Source of the DNA: an uncultured Lachnospiraceae bacterium
GTDB lineage: Bacteria; Bacillota; Clostridia; Lachnospirales; Lachnospiraceae
Assembly: GCA_947175305.1 (NCBI GenBank)
Contig: CAMWMO010000054.1
Location: forward strand, 1-7,802
Reading direction: 5' to 3'
Length of the DNA: 7,802 bases
The notes beneath the pieces are model-generated. The model was given only the letters and a program-made list of their open reading frames with translations. It did no database searches and was not told where the DNA came from. Positions within the stretch are counted from its first letter, which is position 1; each line of letters opens with the position of its first letter. The position numbers and the translations under genes were made by a program. Positions 1 through 5,567 of the stretch are shown here, one piece after another.

Positions 1-701
1 CTATTGCCCGGACAAAGGCCATTGGCACGCCACATATTCTTGGTGTGGGAACAGACGAGGGCAGAGGCGGCTATTCCTTTTTGCTATTGGAGTTTATCTC
101 CGGTGAAGGCCGCAACAGAAATTATTGGGAGGATTTTGCAAGGCAGCTGGCGGACATGCATCGGGCATCGACAGCCGGATTGGTTTCTGACGGGAAGTAT
201 GGGTTTGACTCCAACAATTATATTGGCAGGCACGACCAGATTAATACAGGGCGCGACAGTTGGACAAGCTTCTTTCGAGATTGTCGCCTAGAACCCCAGT
301 TTCAAGATGCCGCGCCCTATTTCGACAGAGAGGATCAGAGAAGAATTATCCGATTTCTCGATCATGTGGATGAAATGCTTGTGGAACCGGAGTATCCGTC
401 TCTGCTGCATGGTGATCTGTGGGGAGGAAATGTGATCACGGGAAATGACGGTAGTGCATGGTTGATTGATCCTGCGGTTTATGTGGGCCATGCTGAAGCG
501 GATATCGCAATGACAGAGCTTTTCGGGGGATTCCCGCCTGCCTTTTATGAAGCCTATCAGGAAGCGGCGCCTCTGCAGCCGGGGTACGAACGCCGCCGTG
601 ATGTGTACAATCTTTATCATCTTCTGAATCATCTGAATTTGTTCGGGAGGATGTATCTTCCGGAGGTGAAGCGGATCGTTGGGCGAATAAGTGCGGTATA
701 G
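1..701 (+). CDS. Fructosamine kinase family protein, 3' part (5' end outside window)
   Basis: The frame is open from base 3 to the TAG at 699-701, giving 232 residues, so the true start lies upstream; the GTG at 45 is an internal valine codon. Family members phosphorylate fructosamines or ribulosamines on glycated proteins and small molecules with ATP, which destabilises the sugar adduct so that it falls off (protein deglycation, cytosolic). The visible diagnostic motif is HGDLWGGN at 408-431, whose Asp is the expected catalytic base. It is followed about 12 residues later by IDPAVYVGHAEADIAM, carrying the expected metal-binding Asp and the family's typical acidic stretch, then TELFGGF. Compared with the usual length of about 290 residues, roughly the first 55-60 (part of the N lobe) are missing. 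The stop overlaps the ribosome binding site of the LysR gene and only 11 bases separate them, so the two may be co-transcribed. No functional link to the redox genes downstream is evident. Confidence 0.9.
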   Translation, partial: IARTKAIGTPHILGVGTDEGRGGYSFLLLEFISGEGRNRNYWEDFARQLADMHRASTAGLVSDGKYGFDSNNYIGRHDQINTGRDSWTSFFRDCRLEPQFQDAAPYFDREDQRRIIRFLDHVDEMLVEPEYPSLLHGDLWGGNVITGNDGSAWLIDPAVYVGHAEADIAMTELFGGFPPAFYEAYQEAAPLQPGYERRRDVYNLYHLLNHLNLFGRMYLPEVKRIVGRISAV

Positions 702-712
702 AGGAGAATGTC

Positions 713-1597
713 ATGTTAAGACAGATAAAATATTTTCAGGCCGTTATAAAGCATAACAGCTTTTCAGAAGCGGCGTATGAGTGCAACATCTCACAATCTG
801 CCATATCACAGCAGATACAGGCATTGGAAAGGGAGTTGGGGTTTCCATTGCTGGAAAGAAAAAAACGTAAGTTTGAACTGACACCCGCAGGGGAGTTTTT
901 CTATAAAAAGAGTTTGGTGCTGGTTGCCGATTATGAGCAGATCGTCAGGGAAGCCACAAGACTGGCAGGGGGGGAACAGGAGTGTTTGAAGGTGGGATTC
1001 TTGCGATGCTACAGCGGGCAGGAATTCCATCTGGCATTGGAGGAATTTACAGGGAAATACCCGGATATTCCGGTGGAGGTTTCCTATGGCAACCACGACG
1101 AGCTGTATCATATGCTTTTAAAAAATGAAATAGATCTGGCATTTAATGACCAGCGCAGGGCATTTTCAGGTGAATTTATAAATATGCTCCTCACTTCTTC
1201 TGTGACACATATAGAGATTGCCGGCAGAAATCCGCTTTCCTCTTTGGATAAAGTTACCGTGCAGGAATTAAAAAATATGCCGTATATCCTTGTGTCGTCA
1301 GAAGCAGAAAAAGAAACGGAAGCAGAATATTATCATACGATCATCGGTTTGCAGGGAGAAAAACTGTTTGCGGATAATATGGAAGAGGCAAGGACGCTTG
1401 TGATCAGTGGAAAAGGATTTATGCCAAGCGAGGGAACACCTATAGAGGGCAGCCTTGGCACAAATATTGTGAGAATTCCATTGTATCATGGCGATGAGCC
1501 AATGAAACGGAATTATTGTGCTTTTTGGAAAAAAGAAAATGCAAAAAAGGTGTCGGAGGAGTTTGCTGAGATTTTAAGGAACAAGTTTGAGGTGTAA
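713..1597 (+). CDS. LysR-type transcriptional regulator
   Basis: The 294-residue length is typical for the family. Residues 1-60 form the winged helix-turn-helix: QIKYFQAVIKHNSFSEAA, then the recognition helix region SQSAISQQIQALERELG, and the wing ending in LTPAGEFFY. A linker helix covers about 61-90, and residues 91-294 form the periplasmic-binding-protein-like effector domain (starts LKVGFLR). The start is ATG 713 with GAGGAG at 701-706, a 6-base spacer; this site overlaps the stop of the upstream kinase gene. The protein is inferred to control the redox operon immediately downstream, because the gap after it carries a LysR-like dyad at the right distance from a promoter. Unlike many LysR genes it is not divergent from its presumed target but in the same direction. 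Four cysteines (24, 91, 99, 269) are present, one inside the DNA-binding domain; there is no obvious OxyR-style pair. The effector cannot be predicted. Confidence 0.95.
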   Translation: MLRQIKYFQAVIKHNSFSEAAYECNISQSAISQQIQALERELGFPLLERKKRKFELTPAGEFFYKKSLVLVADYEQIVREATRLAGGEQECLKVGFLRCYSGQEFHLALEEFTGKYPDIPVEVSYGNHDELYHMLLKNEIDLAFNDQRRAFSGEFINMLLTSSVTHIEIAGRNPLSSLDKVTVQELKNMPYILVSSEAEKETEAEYYHTIIGLQGEKLFADNMEEARTLVISGKGFMPSEGTPIEGSLGTNIVRIPLYHGDEPMKRNYCAFWKKENAKKVSEEFAEILRNKFEV

Positions 1598-1606
1598 AGA
1601 TTATAT

Positions 1607-1621
1607 ATAAGAAAAACTTAT
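1607..1621. promoter_or_regulatory. LysR-type operator (T-N11-A dyad)
   Basis: A perfect inverted repeat ATAAG-AAAAA-CTTAT contains T1608 and A1620 separated by 11 bases, the consensus shape of a LysR box. Its centre (1614) is about 64 bases upstream of the start expected from the -10 element at 1666-1671. The family's recognition sites are usually centred near -65. Two further ATAAG half-sites occur at 1650-1654 and 1672-1676, 43 and 65 bases after the first, near whole numbers of helical turns, and could be the activation site. Arms are short and the region is AT-rich, so chance symmetry is possible. Confidence 0.6.
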
Positions 1622-1642
1622 TATAAATCATTGGAAATCGAA

Positions 1643-1671
1643 TTGATTGATAAGGTTATTCTGGTTAGAAT
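1643..1671 (+). promoter_or_regulatory. Predicted sigma-A promoter for the flavodoxin-led operon
   Basis: TTGATT (1643-1648, 4 of 6 consensus matches) and TAGAAT (1666-1671, 5 of 6) are separated by 17 bases, giving an expected start near 1678 and a leader of about 37 bases. A dyad TATTC-N6-GAATA (1657-1672) covers the -10 element and could also be bound by a regulator. No GC-rich terminator separates this promoter from the LysR gene, so read-through is possible. Confidence 0.6.
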
Positions 1672-1714
1672 ATAAGTGTAACAAAATAATGATGTATTGG
1701 ATTGGAGGAACAAG

Positions 1715-2221
1715 ATGAAAGAACTTATTTTATACTTTTCACGGGCAGATGAAAATTATTTTGGCGGAACTCTGAAATACATTGAAAAAGGAAACACAGA
1801 AGTTGTGGCGGAAAAGGCGGCTGCCCTCACAGGTGCAGATTTATTCAAGGTTGAGCCGGTAAAGCCGTATTCTGCAGATTACAATACTTGTATTGAACAG
1901 GCAAAAAAAGATATGCAAAGTGGTGTGCGTCCTGAAGTTGTAGCAATGCCGGAGAATATGTCAGAGTATGATTTAGTGACAGTCATGTATCCGAATTATT
2001 GGGGCACTATGCCGATGCCTATGTTCACGGTTCTTGAACAGATCAACTTTGAGGGGAAAACAGTCCGTTCGGTATGTACCCATGAGGGCAGCGGAATGGG
2101 AAGAAGTGAGGCGGATTTGAAGAAATGCTGTCCGGGTGCGGTTATTAAAAAGGGTCTGGCAATTCAGGGAAGCAGTGTAAACAGATGTGATGATACGCTG
2201 AAAAAATGGTTGGAGAGTTAG
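1715..2221 (+). CDS. Cytosolic flavodoxin family protein (flavodoxin_4-like)
   Basis: This 168-residue protein is a predicted FMN-binding electron carrier without a signal peptide. It begins with the first flavodoxin strand, KELILYFSR. The phosphate-binding loop appears split: Ser9 ends the strand, and GNTEVVAEKA (26-35) resumes the loop and helix after about 16 inserted residues. The isoalloxazine loop is YPNYWGTMPMP (92-102) with aromatic residues at 95 and 96, and CTHEGSGMGRS (121-131) forms the second flavin-side loop. ATG 1715 is chosen over the in-frame TTG at 1697 because GGAGG at 1704-1708 sits 6 bases before it and would lie inside the longer version. It is the first gene after the promoter and is followed after 20 bases by the decarboxylase-family gene. 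It is clearly paralogous to the lipoprotein flavodoxin at 3092-3919: 31 of 51 aligned C-terminal residues match without gaps by hand count. It could alternatively act as a small NADPH-dependent flavin reductase. Confidence 0.92.
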   Translation: MKELILYFSRADENYFGGTLKYIEKGNTEVVAEKAAALTGADLFKVEPVKPYSADYNTCIEQAKKDMQSGVRPEVVAMPENMSEYDLVTVMYPNYWGTMPMPMFTVLEQINFEGKTVRSVCTHEGSGMGRSEADLKKCCPGAVIKKGLAIQGSSVNRCDDTLKKWLES

Positions 2222-2228
2222 ATTTATT

Positions 2229-2233
2229 GGAGG
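2229..2233 (+). promoter_or_regulatory. Ribosome binding site fixing the carboxymuconolactone decarboxylase family start
   Basis: GGAGG lies 8 bases before ATG 2242. The frame is open further upstream to 2206, overlapping the flavodoxin stop, but a start there would place this site inside the gene and has no comparable site of its own. Confidence 0.8.
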
Positions 2234-2241
2234 AATATAAA

Positions 2242-3003
2242 ATGGCGATTACTGAATTTTCAAAAAACTATCATGAAAAAATGTTTCCGGGATATCAGTC
2301 TCCCTTTTTGGAAACCGATCCGGAATTTATAGAACAGTTTGACAATTTTGCTTTTGACGAAGTAGTCAATCAGGATGATCTGGACGATAAAACGCGGTTC
2401 ATGGCAATCCTTGCCACACTGCTTGGGTGTCAGGGTACAGATGAATTTCGGGTAATGGTTCCTGCGGCTCTGAATTTTGGCGTGACACCTGTGGAAATTA
2501 AGGAAATCGTCTATCAGGCAGTGGCGTATCTTGGGATAGGCCGTGTGTTTCCGTTTTTGAAGATTACCAATGAGGTGTTTGAAGAAAAGGGTATCAGTCT
2601 GCCGCTTCCGCCACAGGCGACTACAACCACCAAAAACCGCAGAGAGGCAGGAACGCAGGCACAGGTGGATATCTTTGGAGAGGGAATGAAGGACTTCTGG
2701 AAATCCGGCCCCGAAGAGAGCCGTCATATCAATTTATGGCTGGCGGCTAATTGCTTTGGCGATTACTATACCCGTACCGGTCTGGATCATAAACAGAGGG
2801 AAATGATTACCTTCTGTTATCTGGCGGCACAGGGAGGCTGTGAACCGCAGCTTACCAGTCACGCGGCGGCGAATATGAGAATTGGAAATGACAAGGCATT
2901 TTTGATCAAGATAATATCCCAATGCCTGCCTTTTATCGGATATCCGAGAAGCCTGAACGCATTGCGCTGTGTAAATGAGGCGGCGGATAAGATGGAGAAA
3001 TAA
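2242..3003 (+). CDS. Two-domain carboxymuconolactone decarboxylase family protein
   Basis: This 253-residue protein holds two copies of the all-helical CMD/AhpD-type fold. The first domain spans about residues 30-115 (core DDKTRFMAILATLLGCQGTDEF and VTPVEIKEIVYQAVAYLG). The second spans about 160-250 (core LDHKQREMITFCYLAAQGG, CEPQLTSHAAANMRIGND, and a final helix ending in NEAADKME). Family members include gamma-carboxymuconolactone decarboxylases and AhpD-like peroxidase partners. Here neither domain has the redox CxxC: the first has Cys63-x2-Thr66 and the second Cys200-x2-Gln203 followed by His207. AhpD-type disulfide chemistry is therefore unlikely, and a single-cysteine or non-redox role (decarboxylation or hydrolysis-like chemistry on a small organic acid) fits better. 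A linker with a TTTT tract near residue 127 joins the domains. It lies 20 bases after flavodoxin, in an operon rich in flavin and Fe-S proteins. The substrate is unknown. Confidence 0.9.
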   Translation: MAITEFSKNYHEKMFPGYQSPFLETDPEFIEQFDNFAFDEVVNQDDLDDKTRFMAILATLLGCQGTDEFRVMVPAALNFGVTPVEIKEIVYQAVAYLGIGRVFPFLKITNEVFEEKGISLPLPPQATTTTKNRREAGTQAQVDIFGEGMKDFWKSGPEESRHINLWLAANCFGDYYTRTGLDHKQREMITFCYLAAQGGCEPQLTSHAAANMRIGNDKAFLIKIISQCLPFIGYPRSLNALRCVNEAADKMEK

Positions 3004-3006
3004 GCT

Positions 3007-3023
3007 TATTCGGCATACGAATA
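3007..3023 (+). promoter_or_regulatory. Short inverted repeat after the CMD gene
   Basis: TATTCG and CGAATA (6-base perfect arms) flank the 5-base loop GCATA, three bases past the stop codon. No T-run follows, so it is not a convincing intrinsic terminator. It may be a weak RNA hairpin or a protein-binding site. Confidence 0.35.
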
Positions 3024-3037
3024 GGATAGTTAATGTT

Positions 3038-3070
3038 CAGTAGAAAGTGCATTCTGCAGACTTTCTATTG
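3038..3070 (+). promoter_or_regulatory. Long inverted repeat (11-base arms) ahead of the lipoprotein gene
   Basis: Arms 3038-3048 and 3060-3070 pair over 11 positions with a single G-U; the inner eight (TAGAAAGT / ACTTTCTA) are perfect. Within the 11-base loop, GCA and TGC can pair further. T3048 and A3060 also have T-N11-A spacing. The stem is AT-rich and followed by TTATAAATAG rather than a T-run, so a strong terminator is unlikely. A weak attenuator, an RNA processing or stability element, or an operator are all possible. It ends about 9 bases before the ribosome binding site of the next gene. Confidence 0.5.
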
Positions 3071-3078
3071 TTATAAAT

Positions 3079-3085
3079 AGAGAGG
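3079..3085 (+). promoter_or_regulatory. Ribosome binding site deciding the lipoprotein start
   Basis: AGAGAGG abuts ATG 3086 directly, which rules that ATG out sterically. It sits 6 bases before the in-frame ATG 3092 and 12 bases before ATG 3098, so 3092 is preferred. Confidence 0.65.
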
Positions 3086-3091
3086 ATGTGT

Positions 3092-3919
3092 ATGCAGATG
3101 GAAAGAAAGGCTTCCATAAAAAGAATAGTCTCTGCCATGCTTTCCTTTGTTTTGGCAATTGGAATGACAGCGTGTGGAAACAACGATGGACAGTCAGATA
3201 GCAGACAGGATGCCACAGAGCAGATAGAAGATCATTCTGCGGAGGATAGTACTGTGGACCTGACCAGTGAGCCTGTGGTGGAGGAACAGGAAAGAGGTGT
3301 GGAAGCAGAAAACCCGGAAAATATGACAGATGGTACGGAAACAGTCGGAACAGAAGCAGCAGAAAGTAATATATTGATTGCTTATTTTTCACGGGTGGGG
3401 AATATGAATTTTGATGAAAATATTGATGCAGTTACCTCTGCCAGTGTAAATATGGATGGGAGTAATGTTTCCGGCAATGCGCAATTGCTCGCAGAAATGG
3501 CTCAGAAGGTGACGAGCGGGGACCTGTTCTTTATCGAAACGGTGGAGAAATATCCGGCAGAATATCGTGGAACAACCGATCAGGCAAAAACGGAGCAGAA
3601 TGATGACGCTCGTCCGGAGCTTTCGTCCCATGTGGAAGATATGGATGCGTATGATACGATCGTCTTGATTTACCCTAACTGGTGGGGAACGCTTCCGCAG
3701 CCGGTATTTACTTTCTTAGAGGAATATGATTTTTCAGGGAAAACCATACTGCCTCTTTGTACCCATGAAGGAAGCCGTTTGGGACGGAGCGAAAGTGATA
3801 TTGCATCCCTTTGTCCGGGTGCACGGCTTTTGGATGGACTTTCCGTGAGAGGAGCCGATGCAGGAAGTGCACAGACAGAAGTAGAAGAATGGATCTGTAA
3901 CTCCGGGATTTTGGAATAA
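3092..3919 (+). CDS. Membrane-anchored lipoprotein flavodoxin
   Basis: From ATG 3092 the product has 275 residues in three parts. Residues 1-27 are a lipoprotein signal: basic ERKASIKR, a hydrophobic core, then the lipobox-like GMTAC with Cys28 as the lipidation site. Residues 29-92 form an Asp/Glu/Ser-rich, low-complexity tether. From 93 on is a flavodoxin fold: NILIAYFSR, YPNWWGTLPQP (194-204), CTHEGSRLGRS (223-233), CPGARLL. As in the cytosolic paralogue, the phosphate loop is split. Here the insertion is longer (about 102-126) and contains DAVTSAS at 112-118 before SGNAQLLAEMA. The protein is therefore predicted to hold FMN on the outer face of the membrane. It is followed after 13 bases by a predicted heme-binding membrane protein, a likely redox partner. 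The lipobox has Met at -3 instead of Leu, so an uncleaved signal anchor is the alternative; outer-face localisation holds either way. Confidence 0.88.
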   Translation: MQMERKASIKRIVSAMLSFVLAIGMTACGNNDGQSDSRQDATEQIEDHSAEDSTVDLTSEPVVEEQERGVEAENPENMTDGTETVGTEAAESNILIAYFSRVGNMNFDENIDAVTSASVNMDGSNVSGNAQLLAEMAQKVTSGDLFFIETVEKYPAEYRGTTDQAKTEQNDDARPELSSHVEDMDAYDTIVLIYPNWWGTLPQPVFTFLEEYDFSGKTILPLCTHEGSRLGRSESDIASLCPGARLLDGLSVRGADAGSAQTEVEEWICNSGILE

Positions 3920-3932
3920 GAAAAGGAAAACT

Positions 3933-4622
3933 ATGTCAGCGAAAAGAAATATCAGAATGGCAGCAGACATTGCCATGACTATACTGCTTCCTATATTGAT
4001 GGCTTATTCGTTGGTTGGGGAAGCTGTTCATGAGTGGCTGGGCATAGTAATGTTCCTCTTGTTTATTGTACATCAGGCCCTCAACCGGCACTGGTACAAA
4101 AATCTTTTTAGAGGATCTTATCCGCCCATACGGATATTGAGCACGGCAATCAACCTGTTGTTAGTCATAATTATGATTGCATTGCCGGTTAGTGGGATCA
4201 TGATGGCGAAGCACACCTTTCATTTTATCCATTTTCGGTCAGGGATTGCTTCTGCGAGACTCATACATTTACTTGCTTCTTATTGGGGATATGTGCTGAT
4301 GTGCCTGCATCTTGGACTCCATTGGAATATGGTTCTTGGAATGGCTCGGAGAGTTATACATATTAAGGAAGGCTCATTGTGGAGAACATGGCTGCTGCGT
4401 ATAGCAGCAGCTTTTGCTGCAGTCTATGGGGCGCATGCCTTTTTTGTAAGGGGATTTACAGAGTATATGTTCTTAAGAACACAGTTTGCGTTTTACGATT
4501 TTGGGGAGCCCCTGCTCTCATTTTTCATGGATTATCTGGCGGTCATGACTTTGTTTGTGTGCATTGGGCATTATCTGGCAAAAGGGATTGCCGGGTATTC
4601 CAAAAGAAAGCAGGAGATTTAG
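3933..4622 (+). CDS. Six-helix DUF4405-type membrane protein, putative di-heme cytochrome b
   Basis: This 229-residue protein has about six membrane segments: 10-29, 33-50, 68-91, 109-131, 151-170 and 192-215. Basic residues cluster at the N-terminus, in NRHWYKNLFR, in MARRVIHIK and at the C-terminus, so both ends should be cytosolic. The early part resembles DUF4405, a family thought to belong to the cytochrome b561-like heme proteins. Directly visible are two H-x13-H pairs: His33/His47 in helix 2 and His112/His126 in helix 4. In this topology His33 and His112 lie near the outer face and His47 and His126 near the inner face, so two stacked b hemes are plausible. The loop AKHTFHFIH adds three histidines outside. 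ATG 3933 follows a modest AGGA at 3924-3927. Helices 5-6 are less conserved-looking and unassigned. Heme binding is inferred, not shown. Confidence 0.78.
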   Translation: MSAKRNIRMAADIAMTILLPILMAYSLVGEAVHEWLGIVMFLLFIVHQALNRHWYKNLFRGSYPPIRILSTAINLLLVIIMIALPVSGIMMAKHTFHFIHFRSGIASARLIHLLASYWGYVLMCLHLGLHWNMVLGMARRVIHIKEGSLWRTWLLRIAAAFAAVYGAHAFFVRGFTEYMFLRTQFAFYDFGEPLLSFFMDYLAVMTLFVCIGHYLAKGIAGYSKRKQEI

Positions 4623-4627
4623 AAATT

Positions 4628-4633
4628 GGGAGG
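4628..4633 (+). promoter_or_regulatory. Ribosome binding site supporting a TTG start for the permease
   Basis: GGGAGG lies 10 bases before the in-frame TTG 4644. The alternative TTG 4626 overlaps this site and has no site of its own. No ATG or GTG near the beginning of the frame fits better. Confidence 0.55.
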
Positions 4634-4643
4634 TAACAGGGAA

Positions 4644-5552
4644 TTGGGAGTTCTGCGGCGTGAGGCCATTTATCTCTGGTATTATCTCAGCATCCAGTTC
4701 AGACAGATTTTTTTCTATTGGGTGTTGGGCATGGTACTTGGTTCGGCTGTATCCGTGTTCCTGAAAGACCATATTCATAATACCTTCCGTTCTCTCGGTG
4801 AAAAGCGGCTGGGCGTTGTTGGAATATGGATTGCCAGTGCGCTGGGGATTGCTTCCCCGCTGTGCATGTATGGGACAATTCCGATTGCCGCGTCTTTTTC
4901 CAAAAGTGGAATCAAAGATGATTGGCTGGCAGCTTTTATGATGGCTTCCATTCTGCTCAATCCGCAGCTTATCATTTACAGTGCGGCGCTTGGAACTACA
5001 GCATTGTTTGTGCGAATCATTTCCTGTTATTTGTGCGGTGTTACTGCAGGGCTGCTGATACGGGCATTTTGCAAAGACAGGCAGTTCTTCAATTTCAGCG
5101 GTTTTGATGAACCGAAAAGCCATGACACCGATCCAAATATTTTTCTGCGCTTTCTGAAAAATCTTGGCAGGAACATGAAAGCTACCGGAATCTATTTCCT
5201 GGCCGGCATCGCTTTATCTGCAGTGTTTCAGCGCTATGTGCCTGCGGATTTTGTCCGTTCCCTGTTTGGCGGTAACGAAGCATGGGGCGTTCTTATGGCA
5301 GCGACAATCGGCGTGCCTCTTTATGCCTGTGGCGGGGGAACGATACCGCTTCTTCAGGCATGGATGGCAGATGGCATGAGCATGGGAAGTGCCGCGGCAT
5401 TTATGATTACGGGGCCGGCAACGAAAATAACAAATCTTGGTGCTGTCAAGATTGTGTTGGGCATGAAAAATTTAGTGCTTTATATTTTATTTGTTGCAGC
5501 GTTTGCATGTCTGACCGGTATCGTGGTAAATATGCTGATTTTTGCAGTTTGA
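4644..5552 (+). CDS. YraQ/ArsP-like permease (DUF318 family)
   Basis: This 302-residue inner-membrane permease (from TTG 4644; 308 if TTG 4626 is used) has about eight hydrophobic segments. Two related signature blocks mark an internal duplication. The first is PLCMYGTIPIAASF (72-85), followed by LNPQLIIYSAALG. The second is PLYACGGGTIPLLQAW (225-240), followed by GPATKITNLG (257-266). This arrangement is typical of the family that includes ArsP, an exporter of trivalent organoarsenicals, and many permeases of unknown substrate. A soluble loop of about 40 residues (139-180) joins the halves. Single cysteines sit in both signature blocks (PLC, YAC). It follows the DUF4405 gene by 21 bases and precedes the NTF2-like gene by 15. 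With no arsenic genes nearby (no ArsR, ArsB, ArsC or ArsM), an organoarsenical substrate is not supported; export or uptake of a redox-active organic compound is a guess. Confidence 0.85.
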   Translation: MGVLRREAIYLWYYLSIQFRQIFFYWVLGMVLGSAVSVFLKDHIHNTFRSLGEKRLGVVGIWIASALGIASPLCMYGTIPIAASFSKSGIKDDWLAAFMMASILLNPQLIIYSAALGTTALFVRIISCYLCGVTAGLLIRAFCKDRQFFNFSGFDEPKSHDTDPNIFLRFLKNLGRNMKATGIYFLAGIALSAVFQRYVPADFVRSLFGGNEAWGVLMAATIGVPLYACGGGTIPLLQAWMADGMSMGSAAAFMITGPATKITNLGAVKIVLGMKNLVLYILFVAAFACLTGIVVNMLIFAV

Positions 5553-5567
5553 TGAAGGGGTGAAATT

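Noticed and set aside
45..47. GTG as the start of the kinase gene
   Set aside because: The frame is open to the window edge and the upstream codons continue a plausible kinase N lobe, so this is an internal valine.
288..714. Two minus-strand frames over the kinase gene
   Set aside because: Both are shadows of the fructosamine kinase frame, which carries HGDLWGGN and other family motifs.
1607..1626. Intrinsic terminator after the LysR gene
   Set aside because: The stem is short and entirely AT-rich apart from one G-C pair, and no T-run follows; a regulator site explains it better.
2260..2727. 155-codon open frame on the minus strand inside the CMD gene
   Set aside because: It lies fully antisense to a recognised two-domain protein, and its translation matches no family I know.
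3072..3077. TATAAA as a -10 element for a separate lipoprotein promoter
   Set aside because: No -35 lies 16-18 bases upstream, and the resulting transcript would begin inside or after the ribosome binding site.
4379..4764. Plus-strand short frames overlapping the end of the membrane protein and start of the permease
   Set aside because: They are in other frames of two well-supported genes and their translations show no membrane or domain pattern of their own.
4518..5123. 201-codon open frame on the minus strand across the membrane protein and permease genes
   Set aside because: It is antisense to two well-supported genes, has a low-complexity polar translation without recognisable motifs, and has no convincing start site.
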